Shown here: positions 26,301-33,124 of the stretch, one piece after another
Layout of the letters: each line of letters begins with the position of its first letter
How positions within the stretch are numbered: position 1 is the first letter of the stretch
Assembly (NCBI RefSeq): GCF_000720725.1
Contig: NZ_JOCQ01000028.1
Location: forward strand, 1 to 64,000
DNA length: 64,000 bases
Direction of reading: 5' to 3'
Origin: Streptomyces rimosus subsp. rimosus
GTDB lineage: Bacteria > Actinomycetota > Actinomycetes > Streptomycetales > Streptomycetaceae
Program-made: the position numbers and the translations under genes
The notes under the pieces: model-generated
The model's input: only the letters and a program-made list of their open reading frames with translations
What the model was told of the DNA's origin: nothing
Databases searched by the model: none

Positions 26301-28049
26301 CTACGGCAGGTTGTGCACGTGCGGCCCCACCGCGTTCGACCAGGCGTTGCCGGTCGCCGCGTCCCAGTTGGTGGACCAGGTCATGGCGCCGCGCAGGGAC
26401 GGGTAGGTCTTGGCGGGCTTGAAGGAGCCGCAGCCGGTGCCCTTGGTGAGGCAGTCCAGCGCGTTGTTGACGACGCTGGGAGACACGTAACCGCCACCGG
26501 CAGCGCGCGTCGAGGCAGGCACACCAATCCCCACCTGCGACGGATCGAGGCCGCCTTCGAGCTGGATGCAGGCCAGGGCGGTGAGGAAGTCCACCGTGCC
26601 CTGCGAGTAGACCTTGCCGTCGCAGCCGAGCATCGAACCGCTGTTGTAGTACTGCATGTTGACGACGGTGAGGATGTCCTTGATGTTCAGCGCGGTCTTG
26701 AAGTAACCGCCCTGGGTGGACTGCATGTCGATGGTCTGCGGGGCCATGGTGATGACCAGCTTGCTGCCCGCCTTCTGGGACAGCGAGCGCAGAGCCTGCG
26801 ACATATAGGTCGGGTTGATGCCGTTTTCGAGGTCGATGTCGACCCCGTTGAAGCCGTACTCCTGCATCAGCGCGTAAGCACTGTTGGCGAAATTGTTCGC
26901 CGAGGCGGAGTCGTTGACGGAGATGGTGCCCTTCTCGCCGCCGACGGACAGGATGACGTTCTTGCCGGCCGCCTGCTTCGCCTTGATGTCGGCCTTGAAC
27001 TGGGCGACCGTGTAGCCGCCCAGGCCCGCCGAGTCGAGGTTGAAGGTGATCGCGCCGGGCGTGGTGGTGGCGTCGGCGAAGGAGACCGCGATGATGTCGT
27101 ACTGGTCGGACACATCGCTGATCTTCTGGACGGTCGCGCCGTTGTTGAAGTTCTGCCAGTAGCCGGTGACGGCGTGCTTCGGCACGGAGGGCCCGGGCTC
27201 ACCGCCACCCGGGGACGTGGTGGCGGTGACGGCCGCGGACTTGGCGGACTCGCCCGCCGCGTTGGTCGCGGCGACCTGGAAGCGGTACGCGGTGGCCGGA
27301 CTCAGGCCGGTCACGGTGGCCGACGTGCCGGTGACCGCCTGGACCTTGGTGCCGTCGCGGTAGACGTTGTAGCCGGTGGCGTACTTCGCCGGGCTCCAGG
27401 ACAGCGCTACGGAGGACGAGGTGACCGCGTCGGCGGTCAGCCCGGCGGGCACGTCGGGAACGGGGTCGCCCGGGTCGCTGTTGCCCCCGCCGTCCGGCCC
27501 GAAGACGCTGACATCGTCGGCGAAGTAGGCGGACTGCCCGTACCACCCGTGGGTGTAGACGGTGACGGAGGTGGTGGAGGGGCCGGTGGTGAAGGTGGTC
27601 TTCAGCTGCTGCCAGGTGGTGGCGCCGGGGGCCCAGGTGGACACATCGGTCGTACCGGTGCCGCTCGCGCCGAGATAGACGTACGAGCCCTGGACGTACG
27701 CGCTGAGCGTGTACGTGGAGTTCGGCTTGACCGCCACGGTCTGTGAGCACTTGGCCTGGTCGGAGCCGGACGGGGTGGCCTTCAGGGCCGAGGTACCGCC
27801 GTGCACGGGGGAGGACACGGTGGAACCGGCGCCCGCCGAACACGTCCATCCGGAGAGCCCGGACTCGAACCCGGGGTTCTTCGCGTTGTTGACGTCGGCG
27901 GCGGCGCCGGCGGCGGCGTGGGGGGCCGCCGAGGCGCCGGCCGCGGTGCCGGTGACCGCCAGGGCGGCGGCCGCCAGCCCGGTGAAGGCGGTACCGATCC
28001 ACCGTCTGTGCCGGGAGCGGGGGGTGCGGGACATGAGGGGGTGCGGCAT
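26301..28049 (-). CDS. Secreted GH18 chitinase with CBM and FnIII domains
   Basis: A 582-residue exported endochitinase-type enzyme. Parts: signal peptide (RRWIG then an Ala-rich core ending ASAAPHA), carbohydrate-binding module about residues 50-185 (NPGFESGLSGW and AYFADDVSVFG), fibronectin type III about 200-285 and GH18 catalytic domain about 295-582. The acid/base Glu is E408 in NGVDIDLE; the usual first Asp of DxxDxDxE is Asn401. The substrate-binding MQYYNSG is present. ATG 28049 follows GGAG; the TTG 28061 extension is unlikely. Upstream is a dre-like operator, so control by DasR and N-acetylglucosamine is likely. Confidence 0.95.
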   Translation of the reverse strand: MPHPLMSRTPRSRHRRWIGTAFTGLAAAALAVTGTAAGASAAPHAAAGAAADVNNAKNPGFESGLSGWTCSAGAGSTVSSPVHGGTSALKATPSGSDQAKCSQTVAVKPNSTYTLSAYVQGSYVYLGASGTGTTDVSTWAPGATTWQQLKTTFTTGPSTTSVTVYTHGWYGQSAYFADDVSVFGPDGGGNSDPGDPVPDVPAGLTADAVTSSSVALSWSPAKYATGYNVYRDGTKVQAVTGTSATVTGLSPATAYRFQVAATNAAGESAKSAAVTATTSPGGGEPGPSVPKHAVTGYWQNFNNGATVQKISDVSDQYDIIAVSFADATTTPGAITFNLDSAGLGGYTVAQFKADIKAKQAAGKNVILSVGGEKGTISVNDSASANNFANSAYALMQEYGFNGVDIDLENGINPTYMSQALRSLSQKAGSKLVITMAPQTIDMQSTQGGYFKTALNIKDILTVVNMQYYNSGSMLGCDGKVYSQGTVDFLTALACIQLEGGLDPSQVGIGVPASTRAAGGGYVSPSVVNNALDCLTKGTGCGSFKPAKTYPSLRGAMTWSTNWDAATGNAWSNAVGPHVHNLP

Positions 28050-28123
28050 GGCTGTCTCCAAGTGATGAGCCCGGAAGGGCCGCCCGCCGGGTCCGGAGAG
28101 CGGGGCGGGCGTCGCGCATGCAC

Positions 28124-28152
28124 AAAATGGTCCAGACCAATGCGGTTGTCAA
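28124..28152 (-). promoter_or_regulatory. Chitinase promoter (-35 TTGACA, -10 CATTTT)
   Basis: On the minus strand TTGACA (28147-28152) and CATTTT (28124-28129) are 17 bp apart, about 75 bp before the start codon. The dre-like operator fills the spacer, so a bound repressor would block RNA polymerase. Confidence 0.65.
28128..28139 (-). promoter_or_regulatory. DasR-responsive element (dre) / chitinase repeat-type operator
   Basis: TGGTCCAGACCA matches the core of the known dre (TGGTCTAGACCA) and the 12-bp element described in Streptomyces chitinase promoters. It is symmetric except at the two central bases and sits between -35 and -10. DasR is released by glucosamine 6-phosphate. Confidence 0.75.
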
Positions 28153-28396
28153 GAGTTTGTGAAGTGTTCATGAGTGGCGGCCCGTTGCCCGGGCGCCCGG
28201 AAGAACCGTTCTTTCGGAGGACGCGGGCCGGTCGCGCGCCCTCCTGAGGGAGGGGCGGCAGTCGCTTCCGTACACCGTTCTCCTTAGGGGCGAGTTGGTC
28301 TCGGCGGACGATGTACCGGGGCCGCACGGGCCGGATGGTGGAGAGGTGAATCACGAGCAATCCCCGTCAACCACCCCACAGTTACAGGAGCGGACC

Positions 28397-30010
28397 ATGG
28401 CCGAAGTGAAGCGCCGGACCCTGCTCGCGGGCGCGGCGGCGCTCGGCGGTACGGCCGCGGCCGCGGCGACGCCGGGCATCGCGGCAGCATCCCCTGCCGC
28501 CCCGTCCGCCCCCGCCGCATCCCCGGCCCCGGTCACCCTCGGCCCGGACGACCCCCGCTACTCCTCCCTCACCCGCCGCGGCAGCAACAGCCGTTTCGTC
28601 GGCAAGCCCGAGCGCGTCCACGTCGTGAGCACCACCGGGCAGGTCGTCGCCGCCGTACAGCAGGCCGTACGGGACGGCAAACGCATCGCCGTACGCAGCG
28701 GCGGCCACTGCTTCGAAAACTTCGTGGACGACCCGTCCGTCCGCATACTGATCGACACATCTCCCATGCGCGCGGTCCGCTACGACGCCGCCCGCCGCGC
28801 GTTCGCCGTCGAGCCCGGCGCCCTGCTGGGCGAGGTCTACCGCGCCCTGTTCCTCGGCTGGGGCGTGTCCATCCCGGCCGGCGCCACCGCGGAGGTCGGG
28901 GTCGGCGGACACGTCCTCGGCGGCGGGTACGGGACGCTCTCACGGCGGTACGGGCTGTCCGTGGACCACCTGTACGCCGTCGAGGTCGTCGTGGTCGACC
29001 GGTCGGGCCGGGCCCGCAGCGTGGTGGCCACCCGCGACCCCAAGGACCCCAACCACGACCTGTGGTGGGCGCACACCGGCGGCGGAGGCGGCAACTTCGG
29101 CATCGTCACCTGCTACTGGTTCCGCGACCCGGCGGCCGAGGGCGACGACCCCACCCGGCTGCTCCCCAAGGCCCCGGCGTCCGTCCTCACCTTCGCCGCG
29201 ACCTGGAACTGGAAGGACGTCGACGAGCGCGCGTTCACCCGCCTGGTCCGCAACCACGGCACCTGGTACGAGCACAACAGCGCCCCGGACTCCTCGTACG
29301 CCGACCTGTTCAGCGTATTCATGCTCAGCAGCCGCAACATCGGCACCATCTCCCTGGTGGGCCACCTGGACGCCACCACGCCGGACGCCGAGCGGCGGAT
29401 GCGCGCTTACGTGGACGCCGTCGGACGCGGAACGGGCGCCAAGCCGGCCGTCCAGCACCACGTCCGTCCCTGGCTGGAGGCGGTCGCCCTCGTCCAGGAG
29501 AGCGAGCCGGCCCCGTTCAAGGTCAAATGCGGCTACCTGCGCAAGAGCTACACGGACCACCAGCTCACCGCCCTCCACCGGCACCTGGCGGGCCCGGCGT
29601 CGGAGAACATCTCCGGGGCGCTGTGGCTGGTCTCGTACGGAGGCAAGGTCAACACCGTCGCACCGGACGCGACCGCCGTCGCCCAGCGCGACTCGATCCT
29701 CAAGGCGATCTACATGACCAGCTGGGACGGCGAGGAGGCAGCCGGGGCGAAACCTCTGGCGTGGCTCCAGGACTTCTACCGCGACGTGTACGCGGACACC
29801 GGCGGCGTACCCGTGCCGGGCGAGGTCAGCGACGGCTCGTTCATCAACTACCCGGACCGGGACCTGGCCGACCCGAAGCTGAACACCTCCGGCGTCCCGT
29901 GGCACACGCTGTACTACAAGGGCAACTACCCGCGGCTGCAGCGCGTCAAGGCGCGCTGGGATCCGCGGGATGAGTTCCGGCATGGGTTGTCGGTGCGGTT
30001 GCCGGGGTGA
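28397..30010 (+). CDS. Twin-arginine exported FAD-linked oxidase (BBE family)
   Basis: A 537-residue vanillyl-alcohol-oxidase/berberine-bridge-enzyme-type flavoprotein. It has a Tat signal (KRRTLLAGAAALGG), FAD-binding PCMH domain with RSGGHCFE (His normally covalently bound to FAD), VGVGGHVLGGGYGTLSRRYGL, and a C-terminal BBE segment (KGNYPRLQRVKARWDP). The Cys used by bicovalent relatives in the CPTVGVGG motif is replaced (TAEVGVGG), so a single histidyl linkage is expected. Relatives oxidise oligosaccharides or alkaloids; the divergent chitinase makes chito-oligosaccharides a possible substrate (inference). ATG 28397 follows AGGAG; the open frame back to 28295 lacks a ribosome site. Confidence 0.9.
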   Translation: MAEVKRRTLLAGAAALGGTAAAAATPGIAAASPAAPSAPAASPAPVTLGPDDPRYSSLTRRGSNSRFVGKPERVHVVSTTGQVVAAVQQAVRDGKRIAVRSGGHCFENFVDDPSVRILIDTSPMRAVRYDAARRAFAVEPGALLGEVYRALFLGWGVSIPAGATAEVGVGGHVLGGGYGTLSRRYGLSVDHLYAVEVVVVDRSGRARSVVATRDPKDPNHDLWWAHTGGGGGNFGIVTCYWFRDPAAEGDDPTRLLPKAPASVLTFAATWNWKDVDERAFTRLVRNHGTWYEHNSAPDSSYADLFSVFMLSSRNIGTISLVGHLDATTPDAERRMRAYVDAVGRGTGAKPAVQHHVRPWLEAVALVQESEPAPFKVKCGYLRKSYTDHQLTALHRHLAGPASENISGALWLVSYGGKVNTVAPDATAVAQRDSILKAIYMTSWDGEEAAGAKPLAWLQDFYRDVYADTGGVPVPGEVSDGSFINYPDRDLADPKLNTSGVPWHTLYYKGNYPRLQRVKARWDPRDEFRHGLSVRLPG

Positions 30011-30049
30011 CGTGGCTCGGGCCTGAGCCGGTTGCCGTGTTGATGGTGG

Positions 30050-30310
30050 TCAGTTCTCGCCGGGCGGAATGACGAAACCCCGAGCAGGGCCACCATCAGC
30101 ACGTCGGCCGGGCCCCGGACCGGCTTCCCGGAACGTGGCGGCGATGGCCGCCAGGACATCAGCGGTGATGTCCTTCCGCGCCCCAGGGTCGGAGCTGTCG
30201 TACACCCGCCAAGTCCCCGCCGCATCGTCCGGGTCCTCCGGCGCGACGATCCCAGGGATGCCCAGCCGCCGCAGCGTGGCGTCCACGTGCCGGGCTTCTT
30301 CCGCGTCCAT
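30050..30310 (-). CDS. Small hypothetical protein, last gene of five-gene operon
   Basis: An 86-residue acidic protein (DAEEARHVDATLRRLGIPGIV, then GTWRVYDSSDPGARKDITADVLAAIAATF). No family recognised. It starts at ATG 30310 after GAGAGGTGAG, a clear ribosome site, and not at the longer upstream frame. It lies 29 bp after the glycine-rich-domain gene and is the promoter-distal gene of a run of tiny minus-strand genes. The convergent FAD oxidase ends 39 bp away. Confidence 0.65.
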   Translation of the reverse strand: MDAEEARHVDATLRRLGIPGIVAPEDPDDAAGTWRVYDSSDPGARKDITADVLAAIAATFREAGPGPGRRADGGPARGFVIPPGEN

Positions 30311-30339
30311 GCCCTCACCTCTCTCAGGGGTGCGGCAGC

Positions 30340-30825
30340 CTAGCTGCCCTGACTGCCACCGTGTGAGCCGCAGGCGCCGGGGTTGATGGGGCCGCAGCCG
30401 CCCGGCTTCGGGGTGTGCGAGCAGTTCGCCGCAACCGGTACGAGGACCTTGGCCGGCCCTGTCCACAGCTCGGTGTCCACGCTGTGCCCGGCCTGTTCGA
30501 TCAAGGCCGCGGTACGGGCCAGCGCGCGTGCGTCGTGCCGCCCGGGGTCCGGCCGTTCCGGGTAGTGGTGCACGAATCGCCCGAGCCGTCCGCACATCTC
30601 GGCGTACGGGGCCGTGTGCAGAATCAGCGCATGCCACCCCTCGTCCACCACCCGTGACGGTGTGATCTTCGTTGTGGGGAATTTGGTGGCGGCGTCCACG
30701 AATTTGATCGCTTCCGTGACGATCCGGGTGGCCATGGCCTCGTCCATGCCGGGATTGTTGTCGATGACCGTTGCGACGACACCCCCGAATGCGGCAGGGG
30801 TGAGCAGCGCGCGTGCGTCGTGCAT
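30340..30825 (-). CDS. Glycine-rich-domain-containing-like protein with Cys/Gly-rich tail
   Basis: A 161-residue protein. The helical core (RALLTPAAFGGVVATVI, MATRIVTEAIKFVDA, SRVVDEGWHALILHTAPYAEMC, LGRFVHHYPERPD) resembles proteins annotated as glycine-rich-domain-containing in Streptomyces; the W-H-x-L-I-L-H-T segment is the most family-like part. The C-terminus is Cys/Gly-rich (NCSHTPKPGGCGP and GACGSHGG) and could bind metal or be modified. ATG 30825 is chosen as the homologue-like start. The function is unknown. It is fourth in the operon that diverges from the XRE regulator. Confidence 0.72.
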   Translation of the reverse strand: MHDARALLTPAAFGGVVATVIDNNPGMDEAMATRIVTEAIKFVDAATKFPTTKITPSRVVDEGWHALILHTAPYAEMCGRLGRFVHHYPERPDPGRHDARALARTAALIEQAGHSVDTELWTGPAKVLVPVAANCSHTPKPGGCGPINPGACGSHGGSQGS

Positions 30826-30860
30826 GTGCTGGGACTCTCTGTTGAGGTGGTGGATCGGGC

Positions 30861-31136
30861 TCAGCGGGGCGCCGGAAGCGGCGATGTCTCCGTCTGCCCC
30901 GCGTTCAGTTCCAGGCGGCGCACGAGTGCCACGTCCTGGAACGTCCGGGCGAACGTCGGATGCCCCGTACGGCCCGTGTGCGTCATCGCCGCCAGGTCGG
31001 CCGCCTCCAGGTCGGCGGTCGCCGTCAGCGTCCACGAGCATCCGCCGGTCAGGCAGCTCGCCGATACGGTGATCTCGCTTTGCGGGTGCGTGCCGATGGC
31101 GTGCTTCACAGCGCGGATCACGCTGCGGGGGCTCAC
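30861..31136 (-). CDS. Small Cys-containing protein (DUF7848-like)
   Basis: A 91-residue protein with SASCLTGGCSWTLTATADLEAAD and then HTGRTGHPTFARTFQDVALVRR, a layout like DUF7848 proteins (two Cys, then a TGH-x-x-F motif); the assignment is from memory. GTG 31136 overlaps the upstream stop in a GTGA junction, so translation is coupled. Third gene in the operon. The two Cys may bind zinc with the His residues (inference). Confidence 0.68.
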   Translation of the reverse strand: MSPRSVIRAVKHAIGTHPQSEITVSASCLTGGCSWTLTATADLEAADLAAMTHTGRTGHPTFARTFQDVALVRRLELNAGQTETSPLPAPR

Positions 31137-31408
31137 GGGCGTACCGCCGGGGCGTTGACCGGCAGCCCCAGTACGCGCGGCTCGTGCGGGTGGTTGCGGA
31201 TCTCCAGGGAGCAGTCCAGGGCTGCCGAGTGGTTGGTGTAACCGTCCGCCGTGCCCTGTCCCGTCCGGTACGCCCGCCGCCATGCCGCAGCGTGGGCGCA
31301 CACCTTGCAGTCCTGGACCGGCACCGGTTCGAGTGACGGGACCTGCGTGGGGAGATCGACCGGCGGTTCCGGATAGCTTCGGTACGGTGCGCAGTGGGAC
31401 CGGTTCAC
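31133..31408 (-). CDS. Small CxxC protein of unknown function
   Basis: A 91-residue protein with a Pro-rich N-terminal third (PEPPVDLPTQVPSLEPVPVQ), then DCKVCAHAAAWRRAYRTG and ALDCSLEIRNHPHEPR. The CxxC plus a later Cys and His residues suggest a small metal-binding fold. Family not recognised. GTG 31408 overlaps the upstream gene's stop by 4 bp and has CAGGAG six bases upstream; its own stop overlaps the next start by 4 bp. Second gene of the operon. Confidence 0.68.
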   Translation of the reverse strand: MNRSHCAPYRSYPEPPVDLPTQVPSLEPVPVQDCKVCAHAAAWRRAYRTGQGTADGYTNHSAALDCSLEIRNHPHEPRVLGLPVNAPAVRP

Positions 31409-31623
31409 AGTCGGCTCCTGACCGGACGCGTCCAGGTCAGCGCCCGCGCGCGCTCTTCGCCGGTGGGCTTGCGCAGCTGGTCGGGACGCACCGCCCGCTC
31501 ACGTCCGCCACCAGGCGGGACGAGGTACACGGCCCCTTGGAGCCGCCTGCGTACCTCGCCGATCCTGTCGTTCGTCGTGTCCACCGCGTACGTTCCCGTG
31601 GTGGGGGTCCAGTCGTGGTCCAT
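31405..31623 (-). CDS. Small hypothetical protein, first gene of the tiny-gene operon
   Basis: A 72-residue protein beginning MDHDWTPTTGTYAVDTTNDRIGEV, followed by a strand-rich stretch (GAVYLVPPGGGRERAVRPDQL). Short proteins with this TYAVDTTNDRIGEV-type opening are seen beside XRE regulators in streptomycetes (recollection); they may be small beta-barrel proteins. ATG 31623 lies 103 bp from the divergent XRE regulator start. The stop overlaps the next gene by 4 bp. Confidence 0.7.
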   Translation of the reverse strand: MDHDWTPTTGTYAVDTTNDRIGEVRRRLQGAVYLVPPGGGRERAVRPDQLRKPTGEERARALTWTRPVRSRL

Positions 31624-31726
31624 GGTTCATCGCCGTCCCTCGGTATGTCGTACGGCGATCGTCGCGCCGGGACCGGTGTGGCCACCAGCGGCCCCGTGTA
31701 GGCCAGGTGTCGGCCAGACTGGCTTC

Positions 31727-32929
31727 ATGGGGAGCCACATCGGGGCCAACATCCGGCGGGAGCGGGGCCGCCGTGGGTGGAGTCAGGAGCGCCTGGCACG
31801 TGAGATCTGCCGGGGCGCTGGGGTCGTGGGCGAGCCGGTTGGCCGCCAGGAGGTCAGCCGGTGGGAGCAGGGGAAGCGCACGCCCCGCCAGTGGCTGCCG
31901 TTCATCGCCGCTGCCCTCGGTGTGCCCGTGGGTGTGCTCATGGAGCCGCGGAAGCCCGATGAGCCACCCCTGCCTGCCCTGGCGGACTTCCTGCCCGACG
32001 ATGATCCGCTGGCCCCGCTCGGCGCCCGCGCGGGCCGACGCGTCGGCATGGGGCAGGTGGGAGACCTGCAAAAGCGCGTGCACGGGCTCAGGCTCGCGGA
32101 CGACGTACTGGCCGGGGGCGACTTGATCCGGCCCGCTCTGCGGGAACTCCGTGCCGCTGTCCGGGTCTACAAGGAAGGCGCCCACTCCGGGGAGGTGGGG
32201 CGTGCTCTGCTCAGGCAGATCGGCGAGTTGGCGCAGATCGCGGGATGGATTGCCAGTGATGCCGGACAGCATGTGGATGCCGAACGCGTTTACCGGCTCG
32301 GGATCAGCGCGGCGATGCAGGCGGACGACCGGACGCTGGCCGGGAACCTTGCCGGATCGCTGGCCTACCAACTGAGCAACACCGGTAGGGAGATTGAAGG
32401 GGCCCAACTCGCACAGGCAGCCCTCGATGGGGCCGAGCCGGATGCGCCCCCGAAAGCACGCGCCTTGTACCTCGATCGGGTGGCATGGGCCCACACCAAG
32501 GCAGGGGAAACCCAGTCCGCCATGCGGGCACTGGGAGAGGCCGGTGAGGCGCTGGCGGCAGACAGTGCGGGGGCCGAGTCGCCCGCCTACCTGTACTGGG
32601 TGGACGCCGGGGAACTGCGGGTCATGGAGAGCCGTGTCCACACCGAGCTGCGCCGTCCTTTGCGGGCCGTGCCCCTGCTGAGGGACGTGCTCGGCCGGTA
32701 CGACACGACACACACTCGGGAACTCGCCCTGTACCTGTCGTGGCTGGCCGTCGCTCTGGCCGACGCGAACGAACCGGAGGAGGCGGCAGCGACAGCGGAA
32801 CGGGTCATCACGCTGAGCGCGACCGTGGCCAGCAACCGCACGGCCGCACGGGTCCGCGTCGTATTGAAGCGGCTGGAGGGCTACCGGGACGTGCCGGAAG
32901 TCCGGGCGGTACTCGACGGCGCCGCGTGA
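31727..32929 (+). CDS. XRE-family HTH regulator with TPR-like C-terminus
   Basis: A 400-residue regulator. The N-terminal helix-turn-helix (residues 3-70: IGANIRRERGRRGWSQERLA through VSRWEQGKRTPRQW) is followed by a long helical repeat domain (residues 105-400) like the TPR part of peptide- or protein-sensing XRE regulators. ATG 31727 lies six bases after CAGACT, a possible -10, and has no ribosome site, so a leaderless mRNA is likely. It is divergent from the five-gene operon and is its likely controller. DNA target and ligand are unknown. Confidence 0.88.
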   Translation: MGSHIGANIRRERGRRGWSQERLAREICRGAGVVGEPVGRQEVSRWEQGKRTPRQWLPFIAAALGVPVGVLMEPRKPDEPPLPALADFLPDDDPLAPLGARAGRRVGMGQVGDLQKRVHGLRLADDVLAGGDLIRPALRELRAAVRVYKEGAHSGEVGRALLRQIGELAQIAGWIASDAGQHVDAERVYRLGISAAMQADDRTLAGNLAGSLAYQLSNTGREIEGAQLAQAALDGAEPDAPPKARALYLDRVAWAHTKAGETQSAMRALGEAGEALAADSAGAESPAYLYWVDAGELRVMESRVHTELRRPLRAVPLLRDVLGRYDTTHTRELALYLSWLAVALADANEPEEAAATAERVITLSATVASNRTAARVRVVLKRLEGYRDVPEVRAVLDGAA

Positions 32930-32995
32930 GCGCCGAACAGCCCAGCGCTTGCCCGGCCAGGGGCGGGCACACCCGCCCACAGAAACCGGAACCAT

Positions 32996-33019
32996 AAGTT
33001 CCCGAACTTGTCACCCCGA
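32996..33019 (+). promoter_or_regulatory. Palindrome / possible PHO-box upstream of phospholipase C
   Basis: AAGTTCCCGAACTT (32996-33009) is a perfect inverted repeat. The same stretch can be read as two 11-nt units (GTTCCCGAACT, TGTCACCCCGA) that loosely match PhoP direct-repeat units. About 115 bp before the phospholipase start. Confidence 0.4.
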
Positions 33020-33124
33020 TACCTATCGAACGCCACGCAGCTCCACTACCGTCCCGCTCGCCCCAGCCAATGGGCCGGCGGCGAACCATTGCCCGACCGT
33101 GGGCAGTCGACTGGGAGGTCGAGC

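Larger units (their letters stand above)
28050..28396. other. Divergent intergenic region between chitinase and FAD oxidase
   Basis: This 347-bp stretch holds the chitinase promoter and dre (28124-28152) and the 5' region of the FAD oxidase. The AT-richer part at 28120-28170 is the only obvious control area. I see no clear second promoter for the oxidase and no small gene. Confidence 0.6.

Noticed and set aside
27860..27885. tRNA-like TpsiC-arm sequence (ACTCGAACCCGGGGTTC)
   Set aside because: It lies inside the chitinase coding sequence, and no acceptor or anticodon stem can be formed around it.
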